From positions 35,400-99,399 of the forward strand of contig NZ_JARZHH010000044.1 in NCBI RefSeq assembly GCF_029946515.1: a stretch of 64,000 nucleotides of DNA, written 5' to 3'. The stretch is from Polyangium sp. 6x1. Lineage in GTDB: Bacteria > Myxococcota_A > Polyangia > Polyangiales > Polyangiaceae. The stretch's first letter is position 1, and each line of letters begins with the position of its first letter. Positions 54,255-63,584 of the stretch are shown here, piece after piece. The notes under the pieces were generated by a model, which was given only the letters and a program-made list of their open reading frames with translations, was not told the origin of the DNA and ran no database searches. Both the position numbers and the translations under genes were made by a program.

Positions 54255-55928
54255 ATGAACCGAAACGACGCCGCCTCGAGGGCCTCGCGCGCCATTCTCC
54301 TCGCGCTCCGCGTCTCCTTGCTCGCCGCGGGCCCGCTCGCCATTTCGACGGTCACCGGCGCGGCGCTCGCCGAGGAGCCGGCGGCGAGCGCGGTCGTCCT
54401 CGTCGTGGAAGGTTTGCCCTGGGATGTCGATCCGGAGGTCGTGCGCGCGGCGATCGGCCGCGAGATTGGCAAGTCCGTCGTGCTTTCGGGCGCGGCGCCC
54501 GCCGGGAAGGCTTCGTTCGTGTTGCGCGGCGAGGGCGGGCGGCGCGTGACGCTGACGTACCACGCCGATGGCGAGGGATCGATCGTCGGCCGCACGATCG
54601 ATCTCCCGGACGACCCCGAGCGCGCGGCGGATACGCTGGCGTTGCTGGCGGGGAACCTCGCACGTGACGAGGCCGCCGAGCTCGCGGTGTTGCTTGGCAA
54701 ACGGCCCGAGGACAAACCCGCGGCCGCGCCGAATGAAGCTCCGAGTGAGGTGCCGAGGGAAGCGCCCGTCGAGCCCGAGCCTCCTCCCGTCGTGGAGAAA
54801 AGCGAGCCTCCGGCGCAGGAACCACCCGCAAAGGCAGCGCCGCCCAAAAACGCCCCCGCGCCGCAAAAGGCAGCGTCGGCATCGCCTCCCGCGCCCGCGG
54901 TCGGGCCTCCGGAGACGCCCACGCGGACGCCTTCGCTCGAAGAGCTCGCGCCTTGCTGGCGTCGCGACGCCACGCAGTTCTTTGCCGGCGCGAACGTGCT
55001 TTTTTGGCTTGGTACGTCGACGAGCCGAGGAGCGAACGTCGTGCACAATGTGTCGGCGAACTTGTTCGCCGGGTATGCCGCGGGCCTCGACGGCCTCGAA
55101 GTCGGCTTGGGGTTGAACATCGAGCGCGAATTCGCCTGCGGCGTGCAGCTCACCACCGTCGCGAACATCGTGGCCGGCCCCGTGCGCGGCGTGCAAGCGG
55201 CAGGCGGATTGAATCTCGCCACCTCGCTGCGGGGCGTGCAGATCGGCGGCATCGACATCGCCGCGGGTCCGGTCTTCGGCGTGCAGATGGGCGCCCTCGA
55301 CATCGCCGGCGACGTGGTCGGCGCGCAGCTCGGCGCGTTGAACATCGCGGCGGGAGCGGTTTCGGGCGTCCAGCTCGGCGTCGTCAACGTGGCCACGGGC
55401 CCGGTGAAAGGCGTGCAGTTGGGGGTCGTCAATTACGCGGACCGATCCTCGTTGTCGTTTGGCCTGCTCAACATCGTCCGTCGCGGCCGCCTGCACATCG
55501 ATCTCTGGGGGCAGGAGACGGGCATCGTGATGGCCGGGATCGAGCACGGCGGCGATTACATCCACAACATCTACGGCATCGGTACGCGTGTCGTGGGCTC
55601 CGAGCGGCGCCTCGTGCTCAGCTTGGGCCTCGGCGGTCACGTGAACGTCTCGAAGCGGTTCTCCGTCGACGTCGACCTCCTCGGCTATTCGCTGCACGAG
55701 ACGTCGAACCTCTCGACCACCGCGTTCCTCGCGCAGGCGCGTGTCGTCGGCGCCCTGGAGATCGGCGCGCGTCTCGGCGTGTTCGCGGGACCGAGTTACA
55801 CCCTCGTCAATGCGCGTTCGCTGGAAGATGCCCTGCTCGCTCCGTACGACAGCTCCAGCGTGGACCCGACGGACCCGAGCCCCGTGCTCGGCTGGCCGGG
55901 TTTTACGATTGGATTGCGGACGTTCTAA
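54255..55928 (+). CDS. secreted repeat protein with GVQ/G motifs, LA_2272-like
   Basis: A 557-residue protein with a signal peptide (about residues 1-38). A strand-rich N-terminal domain and a Pro/Ala/Lys linker are followed by a C-terminal region of short repeats with Gly-Val-Gln and Ile/Leu-Asn-Ile elements (GVQAAGGLN, GVQIGGIDI, GVQMGALDI, GVQLGVVNV). Such repeats occur in LA_2272-type surface proteins and probably form a beta-structure at the outer membrane. It is the third gene of the ECF operon. Its end overlaps the kinase gene on the other strand by four bases. Confidence 0.75.
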   Translation: MNRNDAASRASRAILLALRVSLLAAGPLAISTVTGAALAEEPAASAVVLVVEGLPWDVDPEVVRAAIGREIGKSVVLSGAAPAGKASFVLRGEGGRRVTLTYHADGEGSIVGRTIDLPDDPERAADTLALLAGNLARDEAAELAVLLGKRPEDKPAAAPNEAPSEVPREAPVEPEPPPVVEKSEPPAQEPPAKAAPPKNAPAPQKAASASPPAPAVGPPETPTRTPSLEELAPCWRRDATQFFAGANVLFWLGTSTSRGANVVHNVSANLFAGYAAGLDGLEVGLGLNIEREFACGVQLTTVANIVAGPVRGVQAAGGLNLATSLRGVQIGGIDIAAGPVFGVQMGALDIAGDVVGAQLGALNIAAGAVSGVQLGVVNVATGPVKGVQLGVVNYADRSSLSFGLLNIVRRGRLHIDLWGQETGIVMAGIEHGGDYIHNIYGIGTRVVGSERRLVLSLGLGGHVNVSKRFSVDVDLLGYSLHETSNLSTTAFLAQARVVGALEIGARLGVFAGPSYTLVNARSLEDALLAPYDSSSVDPTDPSPVLGWPGFTIGLRTF

Positions 55929-58024
55929 GCGCGCGTCGCGACCGCGGACAAGACGCGCTCGAGCTCGGTCGGGTCGATTGGCTTCGTCATGTGCAGATCG
56001 AAGCCTGCTTCCCGCGCGCGGCGGCGATCCTCCGCGTGGCCGTATCCCGTTTGCGCGATGAGGTACGCCCGCGCCGTCGCCGGATCGGCCCGGAGCGCCC
56101 GCGCCAGCGCATACCCGTCCATCCCCGGCAAACCGAGGTCGCAGAGCACGACGTCCGGCGCGAGCCTGCGGCCAGCGTCGAGCCCCGAAGGGCCGGTGTA
56201 CGCGACCTCGGCGCGATAGCCGAGGAGGACGAGCAATTCCTTGAGGATGTCCGCCGTGTCGCGGTTGTCCTCGACGACGAGGACCCGCAAGGCCTCCTCC
56301 CGCGGAGGAGCGACGAGCCGGGCGGGCACCGATTGTCCCATGAAACCCGGCGGCGCGGACGAGAGCGGCAGGTGCACGTGGAAGGTCGATCCACGGCCCG
56401 GCCCTTCGCTGTGCGCCTCGACGGATCCGCCGTGCAGCGTGATCAAGCTCCGCACCAGGGAGAGGCCGAGGCCGAGGCCGCCGCGCTTTCGATCGAGGCT
56501 GCTGTCGGCCTGGCTGAAGGTCTCGAACACGCGCGGGATCATCGAGGGCTCCATGCCGATCCCCGAATCCTGCACCACGATCGTCGCGCTGTTCGTCGCC
56601 GGATCCGTCACGAGGCAAGCGAGCACCTGCCCGCCCGCGTCCGTGAATTTGAGCGCGTTGTGCAGGAGGTTGCCGATGACCTGCGCCAATCGCGTGGGAT
56701 CGCCGAGCGCCCAGATGGGCTCGTCCGGCAAGGAGACCAGGAGCTCGATGCCATTGCCATGGAAGGCCGGTCCGTAATCGTCGGCCACCTGGCGGACGAT
56801 CCGCGCGAGGTTGCAGGGCTCCTTGCGCAGCTCGATCTTGCCGTGGGCCACGCGCGACACGTCGAGCAGGTCGTCGATCATCCGGGCCATGTGCGCCACC
56901 TGGCGCTGGATCATCTCGCGCGTGCGGACGGCGTGCGGCGCCTCGCTCCCCGTGATGTCGAGCACCTGAATGGCCGTCCGAATCGGCGCGAGGGGATTGC
57001 GCAATTCGTGGGCGAGCATCACGAGGAACTCGTCCTTGCGGCGATCGGCCTCCCGGAGGGCCTGCTCGCTCTCGCGGAGGGCTTGCTCGGCCCGCTTTCG
57101 GTCCGTGACCTCCTGCACCACCACGTTGATGCCGAGCATCGTCGACGCCTCGTCCCGCACGGGGTGGACGCTGACCAGCCAATGCCGATCCCCCTCGGGC
57201 CGCGCATGGCGGAGCTCGCAATTCGTGACGGCCTGCCCCGATTCGAGGACCCGCTGGCAGAGCTCCTTGAACGGCGTGGCGTCCGGAATGAAGTCGCCGA
57301 GCGTGCGTCCGAGGTGCTCCGAGACGGGCCTGCCCGTGATGCGCGCGAGCGTCTCGTTGACGTGCACGTACCGGAGGTCCCGGTCGAGAAAGCAGAGGCC
57401 CACCGGGGCGGTGGAATAGACGTTTTGCAGGAGCGCGAGGTGTCGCTGCGTGGCCTCCTCGCTCCTCCGCAGGCTCCGGACAAGGCGATTGCGTTCGAGC
57501 ACCGCCGCGACCTGATCGCTGAGCAGCTGCATGAGCTGGAGCTCGTCGGCGCGGAGGCGCGGGCGCTTCGTGCTGGCGAACGCCAACGTGCCGAGCAGCC
57601 GGCCGTGCGACATGAGCGGATATCCCGCATACGACTGCACGCCGGATTTTTTCAACTCCGTCCCGCTGCAGAGGTTCGAGCGCTGGAGGTCGAAGGCGAT
57701 GAGGGGTTTTCGGGTCGCGGCGACGGTCCCGCACATGTACTGGCCGAACACGATTTTCCGATATCGGAGCTTGTCCTCGGACGAGATCCCCCCGGCCGAC
57801 TCGAGGAGGAGGGTGTCCGGCGCGTCGCCGAGCATGTAATTGAAGTAAAGCTCGACGCCGAGATCGTTCGCCAGCTCCTCGAAGAGCGACTCGAGCAGCT
57901 CCGCCGGCTCGTCGCAGAGGACCAGCCGACTTGCCGCTTTCGCCAGGATGCGCAGATGCGTGTGCTCGGCGCGCGCGCGCCCGGGCGTCTCGGCTGCAAG
58001 AGCGAATTTCCTGTGAGGCGGCAA
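55925..58024 (-). CDS. hybrid sensor histidine kinase/response regulator
   Basis: A 699-residue soluble kinase. A GAF domain (about 20-185) is followed by a PAS domain (about 200-320), a HisKA dimer domain with the phosphorylated His in LAHELRNPLAPI (about residue 345), a HATPase domain with GGLGLGLSLV and DSGIGM, and a C-terminal receiver whose acceptor Asp is in VVLCDLGLPGMDG (about residue 625). The order is typical of cytoplasmic phosphorelay kinases in myxobacteria. There is no membrane helix. No cognate regulator gene is adjacent. Confidence 0.95.
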   Translation of the reverse strand: MPPHRKFALAAETPGRARAEHTHLRILAKAASRLVLCDEPAELLESLFEELANDLGVELYFNYMLGDAPDTLLLESAGGISSEDKLRYRKIVFGQYMCGTVAATRKPLIAFDLQRSNLCSGTELKKSGVQSYAGYPLMSHGRLLGTLAFASTKRPRLRADELQLMQLLSDQVAAVLERNRLVRSLRRSEEATQRHLALLQNVYSTAPVGLCFLDRDLRYVHVNETLARITGRPVSEHLGRTLGDFIPDATPFKELCQRVLESGQAVTNCELRHARPEGDRHWLVSVHPVRDEASTMLGINVVVQEVTDRKRAEQALRESEQALREADRRKDEFLVMLAHELRNPLAPIRTAIQVLDITGSEAPHAVRTREMIQRQVAHMARMIDDLLDVSRVAHGKIELRKEPCNLARIVRQVADDYGPAFHGNGIELLVSLPDEPIWALGDPTRLAQVIGNLLHNALKFTDAGGQVLACLVTDPATNSATIVVQDSGIGMEPSMIPRVFETFSQADSSLDRKRGGLGLGLSLVRSLITLHGGSVEAHSEGPGRGSTFHVHLPLSSAPPGFMGQSVPARLVAPPREEALRVLVVEDNRDTADILKELLVLLGYRAEVAYTGPSGLDAGRRLAPDVVLCDLGLPGMDGYALARALRADPATARAYLIAQTGYGHAEDRRRAREAGFDLHMTKPIDPTELERVLSAVATRA

Positions 58025-58200
58025 TTGAACCGATCAGGCGGCGCCGAGGGATCCCTCGGAACGGTCCCGTTCCCTGTGCCGTCGAGTGTACTCGGGAGCG
58101 GGCCCTGCGCCACGTCGACGCTCGAGGCGGGCGATCCGGATCGGATCGGAGTGGAATGCCGCGATTCGGGAGATTCTTCGTTCGGCAGGCTGTCGGCTTT

Positions 58201-59358
58201 TCAGAGGTCCTTGCAGCAGCGGAAACCGAGGTGGTAATTCGCGTGGCTGTTCTCGCTGCCGAGGCGCGTCTCGTGCCAGCTCGGCGCGCGCCAGCGGCAA
58301 TCGTCCTCGTGCGCCTCGATCGAGGCGAACACGAACCAGCTCCCCTTCATTTCGGTGAAGCCGAGCCCGCCGCTCGCGGCGAGCTCCTCGGGCAACGTGG
58401 GCAGGTTCATGTGCTCGGCGGCATTGCCGTGCATGTCGAAGACGCCGAGCGGGCTCCTGCAAGCCGGGAAAGCGCCGGCGGGATAGGTGTTCGAACCGCA
58501 CTGATCGTAGCCGCCGCCCGGACAACCGGGGGTGCGGCTGCTCGACGTGCCGCAGAGCGCGTGGTTCTTCGCGGCGCCGTAGGCCCAGACTTTTTCGCGT
58601 TTGTAGTTGTGGTACCAGGTCGCCTCGGCGCGCGGCCGACCCCATTCGTACTCGGCCTCCGGCGTCCGGACCGCGCCCGCGCAGGCGCCCTCCCATTCGT
58701 GCGTGTCGCAGATGCGCTTGCCGACGGCCCGGCAGAGCGCCGCCGCCTCGCTCGCGCGCACGTGCACGACCGGGTATTCACACGGCAGGTTCGGGAATTC
58801 GAGCTGGTCGATGCAAACCCGCGCGTCTTGCTCGGTTTGGCCGGACGAAGGGTCGTAGAGCGGCACCATGGAAGGCGCTCCGCACGCGGGCACGTTCGCC
58901 TCCGTGACCCCGGCCTCGAGGCGGACGCGCCGGCACTCCGAGCGCGACATCGGGTGGCGCGAGATCGCAGGGTTGCCCTGGCCGAGCACGGGCGAGGCGT
59001 CGAAGAGGGTCCGTACGGCGTCTATCTGCGTTTCGGACAAACGAAGGCCGGTCCGCATGCGGTCGAGCAGGCGCGCGCGTTGCTCGTCGAGGGTCTCGGG
59101 CTCCTGGTCGAGATCGTCCGGGGCGAGCGTGCGGGGCGGCGGAGGCGCGGGGACGAGCGTGGCGAGCCGGCGCGCTTCGAGGCGTCGCTCGGGAGGGAGG
59201 GTGACGGAGAGGACGAGCGTCGCGGCGGTCCCGAGCGCGAGGAGCACGAGCGTCGCCTCGCCCTGCACGCGCCGTCCGGGGCGCGGCGCTCTCGGGACCT
59301 CGACGAGCGTCGAGGCGAGCGGCGGCACGGAGTCGGGGCGGGGAGGATCGAGGGGCAT
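58201..59358 (-). CDS. membrane-anchored FGE/SUMF1-like protein
   Basis: A 385-residue protein. A membrane helix at about residues 35-54 and a Pro-rich linker precede an FGE-like domain from about 150. Matching blocks are RASEAAALCRAVGKRICDTHEWEGAC in two parts, GVFDMHGNAAEHM, and the end YHLGFRCCKDL. It shares the closing FRCC with the protein at 28956. Extra cysteines in the middle suggest several disulfides. Activity as a sulfatase activator is not supported; a binding role is likelier. It is 70 bases downstream of the FAH gene on the same strand. Confidence 0.75.
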   Translation of the reverse strand: MPLDPPRPDSVPPLASTLVEVPRAPRPGRRVQGEATLVLLALGTAATLVLSVTLPPERRLEARRLATLVPAPPPPRTLAPDDLDQEPETLDEQRARLLDRMRTGLRLSETQIDAVRTLFDASPVLGQGNPAISRHPMSRSECRRVRLEAGVTEANVPACGAPSMVPLYDPSSGQTEQDARVCIDQLEFPNLPCEYPVVHVRASEAAALCRAVGKRICDTHEWEGACAGAVRTPEAEYEWGRPRAEATWYHNYKREKVWAYGAAKNHALCGTSSSRTPGCPGGGYDQCGSNTYPAGAFPACRSPLGVFDMHGNAAEHMNLPTLPEELAASGGLGFTEMKGSWFVFASIEAHEDDCRWRAPSWHETRLGSENSHANYHLGFRCCKDL

Positions 59359-59428
59359 CGCGGATCGCGGCGCTCATTGTGTCCACGCCTCCGCCGCGTG
59401 GCCAAGAGAGCGGCGGCCGGTTCTGCGC

Positions 59429-60199
59429 CTAGCTTCGCCGTGCGCGGACCGGATTTCGTAAAGTGCCCACGCCCTCGACCTCGACCTCCACGATGTCGCC
59501 GGCCGCGATGGGGCCCACGCCGTGCGGCGTCCCGGTCGCGATCAGGTCCCCGGGCTCGAGCGTCATGATGCCGCTGATGTACGCGATGAGCTCTGCGACC
59601 GAGAAGATCATGTCGCGCGTGCTGCCGTCCTGCCGGATCTCCCCGTTCACGCGGCAACGCACGGCGAGCGCGCTCGGGTCGAGCCCCGTGACGAGGAGCG
59701 GGCCCGTGGGGCAGAAGGTGTCGAAGCCCTTCGCCCGCGTCCACTGGCCGTCCTTTTTCTGCAGATCGCGCGCCGTGACGTCGTCGACGCACGTGTACCC
59801 GAAGACGAAGTCGAGCGCGCGCTCCGCCGAGACGCGACGGCAGCGCGCGCCGATCACCACGCCGAGCTCGGCCTCGTGATCGACGCGGCTGCTCTCCTCG
59901 GGCAGCTCGATCCCCTCGTCCGCGGCGACGATCGACGAGGGCGGCTTGAAGAAGAGGAGCGGCTCGGCCGGGACGTCGTTGCCGAGCTCGGCGGCGTGCG
60001 CGCGGTAATTCCGACCCACACACACGATCTTGGTGGGCGTGACCGGCGCGAGCAGGCGCGCGCCGGCGAGCGGCACCTCTTCTCCCGTCTCGGATGCTCG
60101 CTCCCAGGGCGCGCCTGCGAGCAAGCGGAGCCCGTCCCCGTCGAGACGCGCGAAGGCCGCGCGTCCTTGGCCTCGATCGATGCGTGCAAACGTGGTCAT
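59429..60199 (-). CDS. fumarylacetoacetate hydrolase (FAH) family protein
   Basis: A 256-residue protein of the small FAH group. The metal site is in [12 protein letters not shown] (about residue 103), and [30 protein letters not shown] and [15 protein letters not shown] are family blocks. These enzymes hydrolyse or isomerise acylpyruvates in aromatic breakdown, or decarboxylate oxaloacetate. Which one applies cannot be told here. The ATG at 60199 was chosen over a longer frame that runs into the divergent SurA-N gene. About 31 bases separate the two divergent starts. Confidence 0.9.
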   Translation of the reverse strand: MTTFARIDRGQGRAAFARLDGDGLRLLAGAPWERASETGEEVPLAGARLLAPVTPTKIVCVGRNYRAHAAELGNDVPAEPLLFFKPPSSIVAADEGIELPEESSRVDHEAELGVVIGARCRRVSAERALDFVFGYTCVDDVTARDLQKKDGQWTRAKGFDTFCPTGPLLVTGLDPSALAVRCRVNGEIRQDGSTRDMIFSVAELIAYISGIMTLEPGDLIATGTPHGVGPIAAGDIVEVEVEGVGTLRNPVRARRS

Positions 60200-60230
60200 C
60201 GTGTCTCCGTCGAGCGTAGCATGGCAGGTG

Positions 60231-60818
60231 ATGTCGCTCGCCCGGATCACCTCTGCGCTCGTCCTCGTGTTCGGTGTGGCGCTCTCGGGATCGACGCCCG
60301 TCCAGGCCGAGCCCGTCCGTCGTGTCGTGGTCGATCGGATCGTCGCTGTCGTGGATCGCGAGGTGATCACGCTCGTCGAGCTGCGCCGCCGCGCCGCGCC
60401 GCATCTGCTGAAGCTCGCCTCGCTCGACGAGGCGACCCGGCCCGTCGCGGAAGCGCGCATGTACCGGGAGGTCATGGACCAGCTCATCGACGGGCGGCTG
60501 ATCGCGCGGCGCGCGCGGATGGCTTCGATCGTCGTGACGGCGAGCGAGATCGACACCGCGCTCGACTCGATCGCTCAGGCGAACCACCTCTCGCGGGAAG
60601 CGCTGCTCGCCGAGGCCCGCACGGCCGGCTTCTCCGAGGCCGACTACCGGGACGAGGTCCACAGCCAGCTCCTCTCCTTCAAATGCCTGCGTGTGTACCT
60701 CGCGGGGAAGGGGAAGGAGAAGACGAGCGGGGAGATGAGCAACGCGCAAATGCAGGAGGCGACGCGCGCGATGATCGACGAGATGCGGCGCGGGGTGTAC
60801 GTCGAGGTGAGGCTGTGA
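60231..60818 (+). CDS. SurA N-terminal-like periplasmic chaperone without PPIase domain
   Basis: A 195-residue protein. The signal peptide ends TPVQAEP, and the mature part matches the SurA N-terminal chaperone domain: [21 protein letters not shown], then [14 protein letters not shown] and a segment with [20 protein letters not shown]. SurA of gamma-proteobacteria is about 430 residues with two parvulin domains; here they are absent. The ATG at 60231 starts the signal peptide. The stop overlaps the GTG of the next gene (GTGA), so both probably act together in outer-membrane assembly. Confidence 0.82.
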   Translation: MSLARITSALVLVFGVALSGSTPVQAEPVRRVVVDRIVAVVDREVITLVELRRRAAPHLLKLASLDEATRPVAEARMYREVMDQLIDGRLIARRARMASIVVTASEIDTALDSIAQANHLSREALLAEARTAGFSEADYRDEVHSQLLSFKCLRVYLAGKGKEKTSGEMSNAQMQEATRAMIDEMRRGVYVEVRL

Positions 60819-61924
60819 TCACGCGCGCCGGTTTGGTCCTCGCGGCGCTCGTCGTTCTGGGCACGCCAGCATGCGGTGGCGCGGGCGAGGGGGCGCGTGC
60901 GGCGACGCCGGCCCGCGTCGAACGCGCGAAGAGCGAGCCTGCTCGCGCGCAGGAGCCCGTACTCGTCTGCGCGGAGACGCGCGAGAGCGTGCCCGCCGAT
61001 CAGATCGCGCGGATCGAGATCCACGGCGCCCGTGTGCCTCCGGAGCTCTGCGCTCGCGTGAAACATGGGATCGGAAGATCACTCGACGAGCAACGCGTCG
61101 ACGACGACGTCCGCGCGCTCTACGCGGACGGCCGCGTCGAGGACCTGATCGTCTTTCGCGAAGAAGGCCCGCGCACGGTGCTCGTCTACGCGGTGCGGAT
61201 GCGGCCCCCCATCGTCTCCTTCGAGATCCAGGGCGCGGATCCCTCGGGCGCTCTTCCGGCCGGCGTGGTGCTCGAACGACCCGAGGTCGCCGATCCCGCG
61301 ATCGTCCGTGTCATGACGTCCGACGCGACCCGCGAGATGCAGGACGCGGGCTACCTGCACGCCACGGTCGACTTCGAGATGACACCGCGTGATGGAGGCG
61401 TGGCCCTCGTCCTTCGAGCCGCGCCCGGGCCCCGCGCGATCGTGCGCGCCGTGCGCTTCGAGGGGCCTTCGTCCGAGCGCGCGCGCGAGCTCTCCGCCGC
61501 GATGCGAACGGCCGCGGGCAAGCCCCTCGAGCGTCCAGCGCTCGAACGAGACGTCCTCGTGCTCCAGGCCGACGGCTACGACAAGGGTCGGCTCACGACG
61601 ACGGTCGCAGAGCCCGAGATCATCGAGTCCGACGGCGGCGCCGCCGTGGAGATCGTCCTCCGCGTGACCGAGGGCCCGGTGTTTCGGCTCGGAAAGGTCA
61701 CGTTCGAGGGCGACCTCATCGGCCCGGTGAAGACCTACGAGCGCGACTTCTGGACCCTCAAGTCGGGCGCGATCTTCTCGCGCACGGTCGTCGCCACGGA
61801 CATCGAGCGGATCCGCGCCTTCCACGAGACACGCGGCAGCGTCGTCGACGTGAACCCCTCGGTCGAGCTCGACGCGGCGCGTGGGACCGTCGACGTGAAG
61901 GTCCGGATCGAGCAGCGGCGTTAG
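60815..61924 (+). CDS. POTRA-domain protein (BamA/TamA-like, no barrel)
   Basis: A 369-residue protein that starts with GTG and a signal-like segment ending TPACGGA, perhaps a lipobox. After about residue 60 come POTRA-like modules: YADGRVEDLIVFREEG, then IVRAVRFEGPSSERARELSA with the QADGYDKGRLTTTVAEP half, and VFRLGKVTFEGDLIG with a GAIFSRTVVATDIERIRAF half. BamA has five such modules and a 16-strand barrel. Here the protein ends after the last module, so it may be an accessory of the BAM or TAM machine. It is coupled to the SurA-N gene. Confidence 0.83.
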   Translation: MITRAGLVLAALVVLGTPACGGAGEGARAATPARVERAKSEPARAQEPVLVCAETRESVPADQIARIEIHGARVPPELCARVKHGIGRSLDEQRVDDDVRALYADGRVEDLIVFREEGPRTVLVYAVRMRPPIVSFEIQGADPSGALPAGVVLERPEVADPAIVRVMTSDATREMQDAGYLHATVDFEMTPRDGGVALVLRAAPGPRAIVRAVRFEGPSSERARELSAAMRTAAGKPLERPALERDVLVLQADGYDKGRLTTTVAEPEIIESDGGAAVEIVLRVTEGPVFRLGKVTFEGDLIGPVKTYERDFWTLKSGAIFSRTVVATDIERIRAFHETRGSVVDVNPSVELDAARGTVDVKVRIEQRR

Positions 61925-62014
61925 CGATGACGCAGTGGACCTCTGGCGCCCTCATGGCTCGGCCTCCTCGGCCTCCTCGTCGCCGACGCCGTCGCGCCTC
62001 GGCTTGATCGCTCC

Positions 62015-63148
62015 TCACATCGCGACGACCTCCACCGACACGTCCCGCTCCTTTCCTTCTCGGATCACGGAGAGCTTCACCTGGCGGCCTGGCCCGACGT
62101 GATCGAACGCGTCGAGCAGCTCCTCGTTCGTGCGCACGCGCTTGCCGTCGATCGCCACGATCACGTCGCCGAGCACCACGCGCTTGCCACGGGTCACGCG
62201 TACGCCTTCGAGCCCGGCCTTCTCTGCGGGCGAGCCCTCGGCCACGTCGTAGATGACGACGCCTTCGATCCCGGCGCGCCGCGCAGCGCGATCCAGCGTC
62301 GGGCTCACCTGCACGCCGATCCCGGCGACCGAAGCGCGGCCCTTCTCGATGAGCTGGGGGATGAGCCGGGCCACCGTGTCGACGGGGATCGCGAAGCCGA
62401 TGCCCGAGGACGCGCCGCTCGGGCTGTAGATCGCGGTGTTCACGCCGATGAGGCGGCCGCTCGAGTCGAGCAGCGGGCCGCCGGAGTTTCCGGGGTTGAT
62501 GGCCGCGTCCGTCTGGATGACGTCGCGGATCTTTCGACCGATCGGCGAGGTGAGCTCGCGGCCGAGCGCGCTGACGACACCGACGGTGAGCGAGTGATCG
62601 AGGCCGAAGGGGTTGCCGACGGCGAGGACGCGCTGACCGACGAGCAGATCGCGTGACTTGCCGACGGGCAGGGGAGCGAGCTTTTGCTTGGGCGCTTCGA
62701 TCTGGAGAACGGCGAGGTCCTTTTCGGGCGCCGTGCCGACGACCTTCGCGTCCCACTCCGACTGATCGGCGAGCGTCACGGAGAAGCGGTCGCCTTGCTG
62801 GATCACGTGGAAGTTCGTGACGACGTGCCCGGCGTCATCCCAGACGAAGCCGGTGCCGGTGCCCTGCGGGATCTGCATGACGTCGAAGGAGAAGAGGTTG
62901 CGCTGCACGGCGATGCTCGTGATGAACACGACGGACGAGGAAGCGCGGCGGAAGACGTCGATGTCGCGGCGCTCGTCGCCCGTGAGCTCCTCGGGGATGG
63001 GAAGCTGTGGAGGCGCGGGTTCGGCGGGCGGTCCGAGCTCGTAAGGAGGAGGCGGCGGGCTCTGACGCGAGCGCCCGACGAAGAAACCGATCCCGAAGAC
63101 AAAGGCGACGAGGAGCAGGATTCCGAGGGCTTTGGATGCGGTTTTCAT
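62015..63148 (-). CDS. HtrA/DegP-like serine protease with PDZ domain
   Basis: A 377-residue protease. A membrane anchor at about residues 7-25 and a Pro-rich linker precede the trypsin-like domain. The triad is His in VVTNFHVI (about residue 112), Asp in PEKDLAVLQ (about 142) and Ser in AINPGNSGGPLLD (about 217). One PDZ domain (about 275-375) contains the VAEGSPAEKAGLEGV block. It is a periplasmic quality-control protease of DegS/DegP type; with one PDZ and an anchor it looks more like DegS. The ATG at 63148 starts the anchor. Confidence 0.93.
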   Translation of the reverse strand: MKTASKALGILLLVAFVFGIGFFVGRSRQSPPPPPYELGPPAEPAPPQLPIPEELTGDERRDIDVFRRASSSVVFITSIAVQRNLFSFDVMQIPQGTGTGFVWDDAGHVVTNFHVIQQGDRFSVTLADQSEWDAKVVGTAPEKDLAVLQIEAPKQKLAPLPVGKSRDLLVGQRVLAVGNPFGLDHSLTVGVVSALGRELTSPIGRKIRDVIQTDAAINPGNSGGPLLDSSGRLIGVNTAIYSPSGASSGIGFAIPVDTVARLIPQLIEKGRASVAGIGVQVSPTLDRAARRAGIEGVVIYDVAEGSPAEKAGLEGVRVTRGKRVVLGDVIVAIDGKRVRTNEELLDAFDHVGPGRQVKLSVIREGKERDVSVEVVAM

Positions 63149-63255
63149 GCGGTCTTCGCGGAAGCGATGAGGTGAGCGGGAGGTCGAGATCCTGGCTCTG
63201 CCCGGTGTGGCGGGCAACCGAGCAGCAGGGATTGAAGGTCGTCCGGACGATTTCC

Positions 63256-63283
63256 TTGACAGGCATGAGGGGGGGAGTATGTT
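63256..63283 (+). promoter_or_regulatory. rRNA promoter P1
   Basis: TTGACA at 63256-63261 and TATGTT at 63278-63283 with a 16-base spacer, on the strand of the 16S gene and about 590 bases upstream of it. The bases after the -10 repeat those after promoter P2. Confidence 0.7.
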
Positions 63284-63408
63284 CCGCCTCCCCGACGCGC
63301 CCGGGACGACGGATCCAGGGCGAGACGGGGCAGGCTCCCCGGGCCAAACGTCTCAGCCGGTCCCTCCTTAGAGAGAACGGCAGGACGAAAAAAAAAGAAA
63401 CGGGGTGC

Positions 63409-63436
63409 TTGACAGGCGGAACGCAGTAAGTAAAGT
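63409..63436 (+). promoter_or_regulatory. rRNA promoter P2
   Basis: TTGACA at 63409-63414 and TAAAGT at 63431-63436, spacer 16 bases. The 18 bases from the end of the -10 (TCCGCCTCCCCGACGCGC) are identical to those of P1, so the two promoters arose by duplication or share a start-site element. Confidence 0.75.
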
Positions 63437-63584
63437 CCGCCTCCCCGACGCGCTGGAGGGCAAACCCTGAAGGCGCTGGATCGCGAGGAAAATCGCAAGC
63501 CGATAAGGTGAGCGAAACCGAGCGAGAGGGGTCGCCGAAGCAAAGCTGGATGGAAGATCCAGCGTAGCCGAAGCAAAAAAAAGG

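Noticed and set aside
53961..57734. 1257-codon minus frame across the ECF operon and histidine kinase
   Set aside because: It is out of frame with the kinase domains and composed of Arg/Ala/Pro-rich filler; the kinase frame at 55925-58024 shows all motifs.
63567..63583. A run after the hairpin at 63545 as a terminator
   Set aside because: The run is A and not T on the rRNA strand, and promoter P3 begins there, so it is more likely part of the promoter region.
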